DNA of 64,000 bases from Prosapia bicincta (lineage: Eukaryota > Arthropoda > Insecta > Hemiptera > Cercopidae). The stretch covers positions 48,334,229 through 48,398,228 of the forward strand of contig JBAIZL010000002.1 in assembly GCA_036971475.1 (NCBI GenBank). Reading direction: 5' to 3'. Positions 1 through 12,178 of this stretch are shown here, piece by piece; the stretch's first letter is position 1, and every line of letters starts with the position of its first letter. The notes below the pieces were generated by a model. That model was not told the DNA's origin, did not search any database, and saw only the letters and a program-made list of their open reading frames with translations. The position numbers and the translations under genes are program-made.

Positions 1-1600
1 GTAGTAAAGTAATTATAGGAAAACACTATTCCGTATATTGAACTTTTTAAATTTATGATGTTTTAAATATCGCCACATGCTGATTATTTTAGACTTAAAA
101 AGGTTTGAAACAATATTTGTTGTTTATGTCTTATTTTGTAATTGGTATGTATAAATTGACGCTGTTTGTTTGTAAACAATAGATTTTATCTCATATTTAT
201 AATAATAAATGACGGGTTTAGCTTTGTGACAACTCTCAGCCATAATTTCATAATGCTCTGTTACCATTTGATGTTTTTAAATTTATTTAGTACAATTCAT
301 ATATTTGTTTAAGATGTTTTAACTTTTGAAAATGTCTATAAACCAAGCGGATTAAACACTTAGCTTTTTTTTTCGTCAAATGTTTCCTAGTGAAGAATAA
401 ATATAATCATATGAATACAGTTATTTTATTAACGACAATAAAAATATTAACCACAAAAAATTTCGTGTTCAAACCTTTGTCTATACTTTACTCGTGAAAC
501 CTTACTTTACCTTAGTCTATGCAAATTTAAACACTTTTAAAATTACCTTTATTTTATGAGCTACACGCATTGTAAGAGTTATATTACATTACAATCCATA
601 GTAGAATTATATAAAAAATACAACTTTAACCATAGTTTGACAGTCCAAATAAATTAACAATAAAAAATAAACAATGAATATAAAAACAAAATTAGTGTTG
701 AACTAACAAAGAAGTAACAATAGGCTTTTCAACAATCCAAAATTGAGTTATTATCTTAAAATAAGTCAAGTGTAAAATAAATTAAACAAAGCCTCACAGA
801 TTAACAAAGGTACAATTAAAAGCGACCTTTAGGCGGACTGAAACATCAAAGGGGTTTAAACGATTATATCAACCTTAGCTTTGTCGTCCAGTAATTAAAT
901 AACAAACTCAAGATATTCTGTGTAGAGCTTGTAAGAGGATTTGGAATCACGGAATTATACCGTCCAAGTTTACATTATCTATTTAGCCATATTAACTTTA
1001 ATCTTTTGTGTTCAATACATAATAATGTTATTCGAATACATTAATATTATCGTATGTAATGTTCGCCTTATTAGAAGAAGCTCGGTGTGTAAAAGGCTGT
1101 AATGCTGACAATAATGCCTCGCGAAATAAATAGTGGAGTGTACAGTTAAAAGTATATATACACTAGCCCCTAGTCTCGGCTTCGCCAGTACAAGTTTCAA
1201 ATTGTCACACTTTACATAAACATCATAATGGTAGTTGATGGAATTGCATGAATATACGTTACAACATAAGGAGTATTTATTGTTAATTGAGTCATTAATA
1301 TTATAAAAAAGTAATTTATTTTACCAATTCATTTATCAAATCTGTTGACAAAAATCTATAAACATAAAAATTATTTTATAATAATACCTTTTTCCTATGA
1401 AATTTAATATTTAAAAAAAATATTTCAAATGCATATTAATTCATCGGAAAAAGATCCAAATATGAGAAAACTAGTTTTAAATTATCACAAATTTATAAAA
1501 ACTAAGGTACTATTTAAGTACTTATCTTTATAAATAAAATAATAGATTAAAAGATCTACTAAACGTGTAGGGTATTTTATTTTTAACTTTCGCTGGTACT
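1..1600. other. AT-rich non-coding DNA
   Basis: No convincing gene, tandem array or transposon signature was seen. Open frames here are short, lack splice context and have AT-driven composition. Confidence 0.5.
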
Positions 1601-1608
1601 TGATTATC

Positions 1609-1852
1609 TCAAAACCTCTTTATGTACAACATGATGGTTCTTGCATCTGGAACTGGAATAATTAAAATACTGGAATAGCTTACTCTAGAATATTCAACAT
1701 AAAGTTCTCTTTGTTAGAAACCGTCACCTCTCAAATCAATTCCAGCTATTTTTAAAGAATATCTTTGTGATTTGTTAACTGTCATCGCAAAGCAACATTT
1801 AACTGGAAATTGCCTTCTTTTGAATTTAAAAGATAACCCGATGGAATTAGTG
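1609..1852 (-). pseudogene. Helitron helicase C-terminal fragment (copy A)
   Basis: Minus-strand translation gives, in pieces, TNSIGLSFKFKRRQFPVK, then CCFAMTVNKSQRYSLKIAG, then IDLRGDG, a stop, and after a frame change LYVEYSRVSYSS and PVPDARTIM, ending at a stop at 1609-1611. This order matches the end of Helitron Rep/helicase proteins: the Pif1-type motif V region (FAMTINKSQGQ in the family) followed by motif VI (QLYVALSRV) and the short tail about a dozen residues on. Helitron helicases unwind DNA during rolling-circle transposition. Only about 80 residues remain and there is at least one stop and one frame change, so it is dead. The rest of the helicase and the Rep nuclease are absent. 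The assignment rests on two ordered motifs plus the tail. Confidence 0.7.
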
Positions 1853-2002
1853 GTATAAAAAACAATTTTGTGAATTTATTTGTTCGTTAAATATATTTTC
1901 TCTCTCTAGTTTTGACTCTTAATTTCTAAATTTTCTGAAATGTTTTGTCGCTTTCTTTTATTATCACAGTGTAATATTTAATTTCGCTGATATATTTATT
2001 AT

Positions 2003-2140
2003 CTCTTAACTTCTTTATATATATAACATTGGTGGTTCTTCCATCTGGAGCTAGAATCACTAAACTACTCGAAGAGCTTACTTTAGAACAGCAACATAGA
2101 GTTGTACATGCGAGAAATAGTCATCCTCTGAGTTTTGCCT
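2003..2140 (-). pseudogene. Helitron helicase C-terminal fragment (copy B)
   Basis: This is a second, diverged copy of the last part of the Helitron helicase, about 150 bp to the right of copy A and in the same orientation. The minus strand reads DDYFSHVQLYVAV, then after a frame change KVSSSSSLVILAPDGRTTN and a short tail. The tail (ILAPDGRT, then N.IY) is closer to the family pattern than copy A's. It begins later than copy A, lacking the NKSQ motif. At the DNA level, 1594-1735 and 1988-2130 align by eye over about 140 bp. It could be a partial tandem duplication or two independent truncated insertions. Confidence 0.65.
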
Positions 2141-2159
2141 AACAGTCAATGAATGTCAT

Positions 2160-2695
2160 GTTAACTTTAGCTAAACTTCATTTAATATTTTTGAACATAA
2201 TAGCTCACCCTACAGCCGTTGTCTTTTTATATGTATAAATATTCAATGTATCAATACATAAGAAATCGTACATACTAAATAAATTTAAATAAACATTTCT
2301 ATAATTTAAGCTTAAATAATAGCCTGATTTGTATGATTCTCAGAACAAAACAATTTAGTATAATTCTATAACTATTACATTCAAATAATACGCTAACACA
2401 CAAAAAAATTGAATTCATATTTATTTTTTTAAATTACTTAAGTAACATTTATTTTAAAAATTAATATATTGATTACCTTATAAGTTAAAGACGTTTGCAT
2501 AGCATTTTACGTAATATTGTACCGTAAATATAGTAATATAACGTAGCTTGCGTTAAAACAGCTGTTATACAAACTAACCTAAACACAGTTTTGTATGAAA
2601 TCTTATTTTCACTTAATTCAAGTGTCACCTGTATGTCACAACATGATTACTGCCATCTATTGATTATTAGTTGCATCTTTATTAATAATTCCTAA
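2160..2695. other. AT-rich non-coding DNA
   Basis: Nothing recognisable was seen in this stretch. Confidence 0.5.
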
Positions 2696-2699
2696 TTTC

Positions 2700-2940
2700 A
2701 ATATAAGTGACCAAATGCTTGGTCAGAAATGTAGACGGTCACATTTTAATTTTTTTTTCTAGTTTCTTTTGGAAAATATCGACTTATGCGCCTCCAATCA
2801 GGCTCCAACTATGTAAGACCCTTCCCAGGAGTGGGTTCCATAACTTCTCAAAGTTTCATGTCGATCGGATAGATTGTTTACATTATACAGCCAGCCAGGT
2901 GAACTCCGTGTATTCCTTATGGTAAATTTCTACCTTCCTT
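2700..2940. other. GC-richer, repeat-like segment
   Basis: This segment is visibly richer in G and C than its surroundings. It contains phrases such as AGTTTCATGTCGATCGGAT and GCCAGCCAGGTGAA, which resemble the conserved untranslated tails of interspersed arthropod repeats. No coding frame is supported; a 72-codon plus-strand frame crosses it without recognisable features. The assignment to a repeat is an impression only. Confidence 0.25.
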
Positions 2941-3093
2941 TTTTGATTTCTACCTCTTTGAAACTTTTGCTAATTCCATTCTTATTCTCTACGTAGTATA
3001 ACTAAAGTTTTCTCTAAATATCTATCAATTATCTGTATCATTAGCTTATTAGTTTCTGCTCTGCGTTGATCGTCGGTCAGCTAGTCAGGACTT

Positions 3094-3095
<2 letters not shown>

Positions 3096-3156
<61 letters not shown>
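3096..3156. repeat. (AT)n microsatellite
   Basis: An uninterrupted AT dinucleotide run. It flanks the left side of the palindromic Penelope-like terminus at 3208-3395. Confidence 0.97.
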
Positions 3157-3158
<2 letters not shown>

Positions 3159-3244
3159 GGTGATATATTTTCTTGTAATACAGTTAATAAATTAAAATAT
3201 TTCAATAACAAGAATACTTTTAATGAATATATTTATTCAAAGCT

Positions 3245-3276
3245 TTTCGCCGATAAAATAGTACCAGAATCTTCAG
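3245..3276 (-). ncRNA. Hammerhead-like motif, left arm of palindrome
   Basis: Mirror of the right-arm motif, read on the minus strand from CTGAAGA(T) to GAAA. One base in the stem differs from the right arm. See 3327-3358 for the fold. Confidence 0.3.
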
Positions 3277-3326
3277 GAAAATAATTATCTAATAATGTTT
3301 AATAAGATTATTAGATAATTATTTTT

Positions 3327-3358
3327 CTGAAGATGCTGGTACTATTTTATCGGCGAAA
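3327..3358 (+). ncRNA. Hammerhead-like motif, right arm of palindrome
   Basis: CTGAAGA, one extra T, then a 7-bp stem GCTGGTA/TATCGGC (with two G-U pairs) around loop CTATTT, followed immediately by GAAA. The layout matches CUGANGA-stem II-GAAA of hammerhead ribozymes except for the extra base before the stem. Activity is not shown. Confidence 0.35.
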
Positions 3359-3407
3359 AGCTTTGAATAAATATATTCATTAAAAGTATTCTTGTTTTTG
3401 AAAAAAA

Positions 3408-3425
3408 AATATATATATATATATA
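3408..3425. repeat. (AT)n microsatellite
   Basis: A short AT run preceded by an A tract, bounding the right side of the palindrome. Confidence 0.9.
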
Positions 3426-3429
3426 AACG

Positions 3430-5560
3430 TATCTATGTATGTATAGAGTGTGCGTTATTTACAAATAAACAAATGCATAGCCTGTAGAACTATATTTTCT
3501 TCACACAAAGTTTTAAAAACAAACACAAAATAAAGCCTAACGCTTACTATGATTGACAAATTCCTAAAGCGCTCTTTGATTTTCTGTTCCACTTTACGAT
3601 TTGAAGCTTCCAACCTTAGACAGTGAAGTACATATGTGCTCTAAGGATTAGTAACCTGCACTAGAACACGTCTATTGCGTTGTCAAGCACTATTCCTTTG
3701 TAATTCAACTCTCTGTTGTGTGTAATCGCATTCTCGGATTGACCTATTGCGCCTTCAACTCTGCAGTAGATAGTAACAGTGTTGATTACACATGAGTGTT
3801 GCGTTCTCCGTGCGACTGGTTTCGTTGCAGGTACATTATTTTGTAAACTTAAACAACGTTAACAATACTTAGAGTACTTGAAGAGAATAGTGCGTTTAAA
3901 AAACGCAATAATCGATAATAAAACAATTGATTATTGTAAATTGAATGCCTACAGAAAAATACATTTTATGCAACGATAGTATTAAGAAACTATAAAATAT
4001 GGATAAAATAATAATGTAAATATATAAATCTATATTTTACTTTCTATTTTTGTAATAGAGGTTTTACAATCGATCAATATTTCAGTTTAGAAAGCTCAAT
4101 CTGTTGTTGCATTTGCTCGGCAATAAAGATTATTTTTTTTTAAATATTAACGTAACATAACCAGTTTGACGCGTTCAATTGGCTAAATAATAACCTATTA
4201 TATCTATTTACCAAAAATAGATTATAATACTATAGTTAAAATTCAAATAGTTTATTTCTACTCTCTAATTAATAATAACTCTTTCATTTTAAATTGGCAG
4301 CAGAAATTTGTGTTTGTTTAGTTGATAAGTACCAGTAGCCCAAATCTAATCTGATTGGAAATCTAATGGATGTGATTTTAGCTTGTTTAATTACCACTAT
4401 GTGATGTAATATAAATATAAGCTTATTGTTCTTAGTCATCGAATATGAACATTTATAAACTCAGTAAATTCTCTACTTTATATATGATGCTCTTTTTGTT
4501 TTAAATTTTTCCCAGCTTATTTGTGTAGCTGAGTGTATATTTGTAACTGTTATATTTATTTCTATTTCTTTTAAAGAAGCACATATTTAGACAAATAAAT
4601 ATTTTAATAAAAAAATTGTTATAATGGCTTTGAAAATATGACTATTATAATGAATTTCAAGGAAAATGGTGACATTCTACAGAAAGGTGGAAATCTACGG
4701 TACAGCTTACAACTCCATTATTTTGACCATGTCGAAATGTAATCATGGCAACAATTTAATGTTGTACAATGGAGCTTTCGATGGTAGCAACAAAAAAAAA
4801 ATTCATAGCCTATACTTCTTTGATATATACACTTCTGGCTATGGGAAAGTTGACTCATTGACAAAAGCGCTAAACTAAAACATAAAGATACTCAGTTCGA
4901 ATCCTGTCTAGAACCCGAATTCTTATAGTTTAATTATTGAATAAATATTTGAAAAAAAGTTTTATCAATTATCATCCACTACAGGTTTAAAAAATGTATT
5001 TAAACGTGACTCCATGAATAAAACTGTATGTTATTAACGATTGAAAATTTGGACAAGATATAGCCAATATATACCAAAAGAGTGTGACCTAATAGAAGGA
5101 ATTTAAAAATAGTTACTATGTTACTGCTTTAAAAGTTATCCTAAATTTAACCAAGTTATATTCTTAATATAGCCTACATAGACCTATCGTCCATATTACA
5201 GTGATAACAGCGTCGCTGATAATTTGCTTAGTTTTATATTTTACTTTTTCAAATTTTAGATGCAGTAAATCAAATCGTCTCTCTTTTTTTCATACATTTC
5301 CAAAATTGTTTCTGGCTTAAATACGTTTTTGGGTATCTTTTGCGTGATTAATATTCGACACTTTTTGAAAAAAAATTTAAACGACAAAAAAACTAAAAAA
5401 TATTAAGATTGATTTTTGCATTATTCATGTTTGATACAAGTTACATAGCATTGATGTAATTATTATTTCTAACAAACGCTAAAATATTCTACTGATATTG
5501 CAAAATAATAAAATTTAAAAGTAACACAATAGTATAAAATAATAGCCTACATTATTATGA
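3430..5560. other. AT-rich non-coding DNA
   Basis: No gene or repeat was identified. The 70-codon plus frame at 4666-4878 has no recognisable motif or splice context. Confidence 0.45.
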
Positions 5561-5562
5561 AA

Positions 5563-5801
5563 GTAATTTATTTTAAATAAATAAAACCTTTTGACAACAA
5601 ATACTTTTATATAAATCCGTATGTACATTCTCGATTGTAAAGCAACCACATCCAAAGGATATTATGGTAAGAATAACTCTAATAAGGAGAAGTTATTCTT
5701 GTTATAACTTCCTGTTAGCTTTGCAATCGAAATATCCATTAGGATTTAAGTAAAAGGTTGTTCCTTTTAAAAAGTTTTATTTATTTAAAATAAAAAATTA
5801 C
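5563..5801. mobile_element. Foldback MITE with internal hairpin
   Basis: A 239-bp foldback. The outer ends, GTAATTTATTTTAAATAAAT on the left and its approximate complement ending GTAATTTTTTATTTTAAATA on the right, pair over about 28 bp with small gaps. An inner hairpin at about 5630-5722 pairs TCGATTGTAAAGC with GCTTTGCAATCGAA and AAGAATAACT with AAGTTATTCTT. It has no coding capacity. This is typical of a small non-autonomous DNA element. The superfamily is unknown and no clear target duplication was seen. Confidence 0.55.
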
Positions 5802-5804
5802 ACC

Positions 5805-7370
5805 ACATTTGCTCCAAAGCTTATGAAAATAATTATTATTAACAGAATAATAAATTTAATAGTAACAATGTAACAAATTTAAGCTAGATCAGTTTTGCGT
5901 AACTATCCACATACATTATCCAAACATTTCGTCACATGATTTTATTCAACTACTATCCTCACTACAAACATATTCCATGAAATATAACAAACTTAAAATT
6001 AAACAATTTCCCTCTAAGATTTAGGTTTCATTTGAAATTTTCCAAAAACATAATAGAACTTGATGTTTTCCGATCATTTACCCTAAACCCTTCTTCAAAA
6101 ATTGAAAACAGGTAAAATAAGTGATTAAGCCTAATGTAATATTTGTAATATTTTTAGTTAAAACCAATTTTATATATTTTAAGTGTTTTAGTAAGTTATA
6201 ACATTATTTTTAGAAATGTATTTTCTTTCTGTTTCTTTTTAATATTTTATTGAATGTTCCACTTAGGTTCTTATGCATAACATAGGTCCTACTTATAATA
6301 AAAGACATTAGTTTTTAATTAATAGCCAAATTAGCTGAAAAGGATTTATAATTATAAAACAAATGTTTTATATCCAAACAATATGTAACAAACTGTTGTT
6401 AATTTCAACGGCGGCTTGTTACAGTTGTAATACCAGACAGAATATTTTGAATTTGAACCGATATTTAACACAAAATATTAGGTCCTTCCTACTTCAATAT
6501 TCCAGTATATTTGGAGGAAACAAAATGTTTTATTCAATTCGAGAAAGACTTTTCTACACTTTAGACATTCTGTTATTCAAATACGAGGACATTAGTTATT
6601 TTTAGTCCATTAACGTCACATTTACAAAAGAGAAAGAAGTCAACATTGAATGTAGAACGTCACTGCTTTGGAAATAGTAAACTGAGTTGTCAAGGAAATT
6701 GTTTACATTGTCAAAGTTTGGATTCTCTGAAACTATAGAACAAAGCAAATAACGTCTCTTAGAAATGGAAACATTTTCCACAAATTTTCCAGTTGAGTAG
6801 CCTATTATATGTATTAATATTACGTAAATTAACAAGTTTATTTATGCTTATATTAAATTTATTAAACATTTATATGTTGGGTAAATAAGAGCATAACTTT
6901 AAAAGCTATTGTAGTTCGCATAGTTAAAAAAGATAAACTAGTTTTATTAATTATCCTACTTTTAAAGTAAAAATACTTTAATCATTTTTTCCAAAATTAT
7001 TCTTTATTTTCTAATATTTTAAAGTTTATAATTTCTGAAAGACGTTGCAATGTCGAGTAATCTTGAAATATTAAAAAAGTCCTTCCCCTATTTAAATTTT
7101 GTTTACATTCTTTGTCTTTCCTTATTATGGCAAAAAACAAAGCTTAGTAAACATATTAGCTATAATTATTTTCTTTTTGGTAGTTCAAAGTTATAAATTA
7201 TATCAAAATTATATAGTTCAATAGATTTTGCGACGCCATTCTTAAGTCATTTAGTCATGACTTTCCTCTTTCGCCTAATTCTATGTTCCAAGCTATCTTT
7301 TTCTGCACTATGAAATGAAAGAAGCTGTATTTCCCTGGGAGTCTCAAATATAGCATCACCAGAAGGTTAG
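5805..7370. other. AT-rich non-coding DNA
   Basis: Nothing recognisable was seen. Two frames at 6363-6605 and 6602-6835 lack motifs and are treated as chance. Confidence 0.45.
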
Positions 7371-7379
7371 AAATAAATT

Positions 7380-7935
7380 GAGAGGATTTTTTCTGACTCA
7401 TAGGGTTTCCAGGTCTGGGCCCCCAAAACCCTCCCAGCCCTCTTTTCAGTAATCCTCTAGCGAGCTGCGACAGTCTCGCAAGCGCAAGCGGCTAGTATTT
7501 CTATCGCGAGTAAAGGAATCTAGAGGATAGAGTCCTCATGTACCAAGCTATAATTTCTTCCCTTTATAATCACAATATAATAAAATAAAACAGTGTGGCA
7601 AGCGTCACGCTAAGAGTGGGATGAAAAAACATGGCAATAAAAACAGCAATGATAACCATAGAGGCTAGTAAGCTATACCATGCAGGAACCCTGGGGTGTT
7701 TGATATCCTTAAGCTAAGGGATAAGGAAGAATCCAAGCACACACTTTAACAGTAAACTAATGGTATTATCTTAAAAATACCTAGTTAGTGAGGTCGTGTA
7801 ACCTTTAGACTCTTATATAAGCTCCCAATGGGGACTACACCCACTGCTCCGTACAGCGACCGATTTAAGACAGTACTAGACGAAGACACAGCCTCGCCCA
7901 CTTCTAGACCACGCCCACCACCAACTTATAACTTA
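7380..7935. other. GC-richer island with TATA-like box, unidentified
   Basis: Two GC-richer blocks (7380-7560 and 7595-7935) stand out in AT-rich DNA. The second contains CTTATATAAGCTCCCAATGG near 7812, a good TATA-like box followed by a GC-richer downstream stretch, as in an LTR promoter or a Pol II start. The first contains CATGTACCAAGCTAT near 7539, with a related copy (ATGTTCCAAGCTAT) near 7282. A solo LTR or another transposon end is possible, but no matching terminal repeats were found. Confidence 0.25.
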
Positions 7936-7939
7936 TAAA

Positions 7940-9725
7940 TCAAACTTAAACTCAATATATTATTACAATATTAGGCACTATGGAAACCATAATTATTTAC
8001 AATAATGCAATGAATTCAGTCGTAATAAGGAAATCAATCTAGAACCAGTAATCGGTCTTTATCAGTGTTCTTAAGAAATTCATAATTTATTTGCTTCTAG
8101 AGAATGAACTAGTAATTGTTAGAGTATTTAACCCGTTAGAAATACCGCCTTGCCTACTTTAACGTTATTAATTTAGATTTGGGCAATTTTCAAGATATTT
8201 ACAGAGCTACACTGGACGTATTACGCCTCCCATGAATGGAAGAATGGGGAATATTTCTTTTTGTACAGTAATAAAATGCTGATTTTGATATTTAGTCTAT
8301 CTACCTTCCAGCAGAATGATCAGTCCCAACAAAAATGCATAACATCTTATGACACTATCATCACTACGGGTCCAGATCAGCTTTTCAACAATTTTAATTT
8401 AACAATAGGTTATAAAAATCCCATTATATAACTGATTTATTAAACAATCCTAAAGAAAAACTTCTGTTGTTTGATAGCCCTCTAATCTATAGGCCTACTA
8501 TTAATTATAAAGCGTGTGACAAAATGTGTAGGCTAGGCCTGTACAAATTCAAAGAGTAAATTTATAGGCCTAACTAGGATTCATAATTATAATACCCATA
8601 GGAACAATCCAAAGTTGCTTTAGTACCTAAAACTTTCTTTAAAAAATATCGTAAAAATGTCAACCATATCAAAATGACATGATATTATTAGAATAATGTT
8701 CTTTCTGTATCAAATGAGTATTATCTTGTACTAATTAATTCAAGTTCAACCCAGTAAAAATACACATAAATAATGGTAATTTAAACAACAAATTTTGTTA
8801 TACAAATTTTGTTATGAAACAAATCCATTTGCATTCTAAAACAACTAATATATTATGTAATAATCGCATTATAATATTATTAGTTTATAAACTTAAAAAT
8901 TAAACTTGAAAAATTTAATTGTTTACTTGAAATGTAGGAAGTAAATGTAATGACTATTTGGTTATAAAATAATTAATAATATAATTAAGTTAGGCGTGAC
9001 GAGATTTAACTGATTAATATATTTAAAATCAGCTAGAAACTTTTAAAACAATTAAGTTAAAAATTCAAAACAACAGATTAAACGGTGGATAAATAATTTA
9101 CTAACCAGGCGTCCTGATTATTTCAACATGTAGATACGTAAAACAAAGTATTCTTAACAGCAAAGTCACTTTAATTTTATTAAAAAGTATTCGCTAAAAA
9201 ACACATCCATGTTTAAGAATATTAGATTTTATTGTGTTCTACAGTTGTATAGGAGTTTGGTAAATTTGTGTCACTTAAGAAGAGGAAAGAACGACAATTT
9301 ATTTGCTTTCATTCTTTTGACTTAATGGACCGGATTTTTGACCATACGATTGATTGAAAGTCATATGAAAAAGGTTTCCCTTAGAAGGATAAATTGGAAT
9401 AAACTTGTCACAGTCTTTCTGTGGAATTGGTCCCAATGACTTTCAATTGTGTTGAAAGCTTTCAACTGGAGAAAAATATCTAGTTTTGTTCTTAGACTGA
9501 TCTGGTTTATAATGTTTCTGATACTTTCTCTATAGGTTGTTTGAACCTAAAAATGTAGTAGCCAACATTTTACTTAAACGTTAAATATTGTTCGGTAAGT
9601 AACATAAATCTTTCGTAAAACATTGTCACTAACTGATTAAACTAACCAATTAAAAACTGAACGAAGCAAAGGTGTATATCAAACTAATGACAGCATAGAT
9701 AGAGATAATTATAAACAAACAAAAA
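7940..9725. other. AT-rich non-coding DNA
   Basis: No supported feature was seen. Confidence 0.45.
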
Positions 9726-9726
9726 G

Positions 9727-9729
<3 letters not shown>

Positions 9730-9779
<50 letters not shown>
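9730..9779. repeat. (AT)n microsatellite
   Basis: A pure TA dinucleotide run of about 50 bp. No transposon terminus was seen beside it. Confidence 0.97.
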
Positions 9780-9784
9780 CAGTA

Positions 9785-11770
9785 ATAACACCCAATTTAT
9801 AATAGGCTATAGAAAACCTGGTAAATATATAGTGCTGTTAAAACAATATAAATGTAATCAAAACAACGTAATCTGTATATAAGAATATGTATTTTTGAAG
9901 AATGGAAATTTTTACTTTCAATATCTTTTTTTTCAATTTTATACCAACAATAAACTGAATTTTTTAAGTAAAATAAAATTATACAAAATGTTACACCTTT
10001 TGCACATTTTATTAGAAAAGAATTGGACTAGCGTATTTCTTTGTATAAATGGTTTGTTTTTAAGGTTTCGTTTTATTATAAGATATAATTGAAATGCACG
10101 GTTTTTATGGGTTAGACTACAGTTTACGACGTCACGGCAGTAACATGCTCTGGAGAACGAACTGGCTCTAGAACCAGTAAATTTTTTTATTGGCTTTGTA
10201 TTCCAATAACATGTGTAAATGTGGCATTAAAATGTATTCGATAAATCCTCTTTTCAATGAAAACAAATCATCTAAATTTAAGTAATTCAAATTACTTTCC
10301 AGAAAATTGTTTTTAGAAACTTATTACAAGTATTACAACTATCGACAGTTTTTCCAAGAAAATAAGTATTAATCAAATATAACAAATACATAAGATACTA
10401 AGAGAAACCCCTTATGTCCATTTCATTTATTTCATCAGCATTAAAGGGTCATATTTCAATAAAAATACAATATAGGCAGCTTATTACAATAAATATACAT
10501 ACTTCACTTAGTATAGATTGCCTAGATTTTGAGTATGTTTATTTTTTTTAATAGATCAATTTGTCTTCCCTCTAAATTTATCATTCTTTCCAACTCATCT
10601 CGATTTAATCTAGATTTCGTAGCGGATTGAAAATTACTTTTTTAACTGATATTTTTCCTTTATTTAATATTTCACCCATTTGTTTGCATTTTTTTGTTTG
10701 TACGCTTTAAAAGAACATGTTAATTATTCTCTATTTCGACGGTGTTTACGCTTTTGAAGTGAAAACGTCCATAGCGACGCCAACAAAATTTTATTGGATG
10801 AACATAAACAACAACTTCACGACAGTATAATTTCCTCTAAGTGTCGCTTACTCACCTCAGAGTTAATTAAATGGTATCATATGATTTCACGCATCAGCTG
10901 ATTTTGTGTTATAGTACGAGGATGTTGTATATTAGCTGTTTCACACGTAGATTATGTTACAATATATATTGAATAATAAAAAAACGTTATTACTAAATAA
11001 TTTTGATGAGTTAATAATATATTAATTTATTTAAATTTTGATAAATGTCAAAATCGATATATCGATAGTAATATGTTTTGTATTTTAATCCAATTTTTAA
11101 AATCCAAACGTTCTTACGTGCGTCTAATACTTTTTAAGAAGTAATTTCAAAGGAATTTGTTGGAAAAAAATTATATTCAGTAAACATCAAATAAAAATCG
11201 CTTGTTACCTAGATTAACCTAGAAAATGTAACTACAATAAATATTATTCTTTATTAAATACATTCTTAAAATGAAAATATAAATATTGAATTAAAAATGT
11301 GTAGCCCTATACAAGTATATTCATACTTTTGGTGATTTTTATTGAAAATTTTGCGAAACTATTATTTCTAACTTGTTATTAGTAGTTCAAATTTTGTTAA
11401 TAAATCTTAAGGTGTTTTATGATTGGTTTTTATATTATAATAAATGTTTTAGTTATTTCTTAAAATTCAAGATTAAATGTCGTTCTGCATTCACAATTTC
11501 CGTAGGCGTGACTACAAACATTTTCTCTCCTGCTAGCCTCCCTGTGTCCCAAAACCAAACTTTTTAATAGATTTCTACCCTTTATTTACTGTTTTATACA
11601 CTTTACGCATTATACTCGAGTTTAATTATCCAGCATACACTGTTTACTCTGTTCTCCTTGCTTTAATTTACATTTTCGCACTTTTTGGCCCTTATCTTTC
11701 GAATCTAAATTAAATATAAATGCACAAAATTTAGCTAATACATTCATCATATTTGTTTTACTCTTTCTAT
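9785..11770. other. AT-rich non-coding DNA
   Basis: No supported feature was seen. The stretch 10735-10900 is slightly GC-richer but could not be identified. Confidence 0.45.
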
Positions 11771-11772
11771 AT

Positions 11773-11775
<3 letters not shown>

Positions 11776-11824
<49 letters not shown>
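11776..11824. repeat. (AT)n microsatellite
   Basis: A TA run directly abutting the left LTR copy of the retrotransposon at 11825. Confidence 0.97.
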
Positions 11825-11830
<6 letters not shown>

Positions 11831-12011
11831 CATAATTTCCCTTGGGCTTTTCTATGTTATTTCAAATTTGTGAATTTAATTGTTATAGATTAATTAATTG
11901 TTTTAAAGTGTTGGGCGCCAGTTTACCTATTGTTCGACTGAAGTTCTAATTAAACATTTTGCTTATATTGCATAATTTTAAATTATGCTCTTATTGTCTC
12001 TTTCCATAACA
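11825..12011 (-). repeat. 3' LTR of the Gypsy-type element
   Basis: Positions 11825-11986 match 14582-14743 almost exactly. The outer limit on the gag-distal side is probably near 12011, where the minus strand reads TGTTATGG just after a purine tract. This side diverges from the other copy, so the full LTR length (about 160-190 bp) is uncertain. Confidence 0.75.
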
Positions 12012-12015
12012 GAAA

Positions 12016-12025
12016 CCTTTTTTCC
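12016..12025 (-). other. Polypurine tract
   Basis: The minus strand reads GGAAAAAAGG immediately before the presumed 3' LTR. This is the expected position for the plus-strand primer of reverse transcription. Confidence 0.6.
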
Positions 12026-12178
12026 ACCAAGTCCTTCTACTGCTGACCCTCAACATTCTTGTCCCCTTAAATATTTACAACCTTACTTACACATGTCTAT
12101 TTCTAAACAAATATCTAACAGTTTATTATAGTTAATAGTCTGAAAGATTATTGGAGTTTATTTAATTCTAATCCACTA

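Larger units (their letters stand above)
3208..3395. mobile_element. Palindromic Penelope-like terminus (inverted pair)
   Basis: Two arms of about 88 bp, 3208-3296 and 3307-3395, are near-perfect reverse complements around a loop of about 10 bp. Each arm contains the motif shared by the Penelope-like termini in this window: CTGAAGATG, a hairpin, GCGAAAAGCTTTGAAT and further on TATTCTTGT. (AT)n tracts lie on both sides (3096-3156 and 3408-3425). No coding sequence lies between the arms, so this looks like a pair of inverted pseudo-LTRs left after loss of the body, or a terminus-only insertion. Confidence 0.6.

Noticed and set aside
9340..9490. Similarity among 9.4, 22.55 and 34.75 kb (GAAAG/CTTTC-rich segments)
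   Set aside because: The shared words are short and unordered; no alignment could be built by eye.
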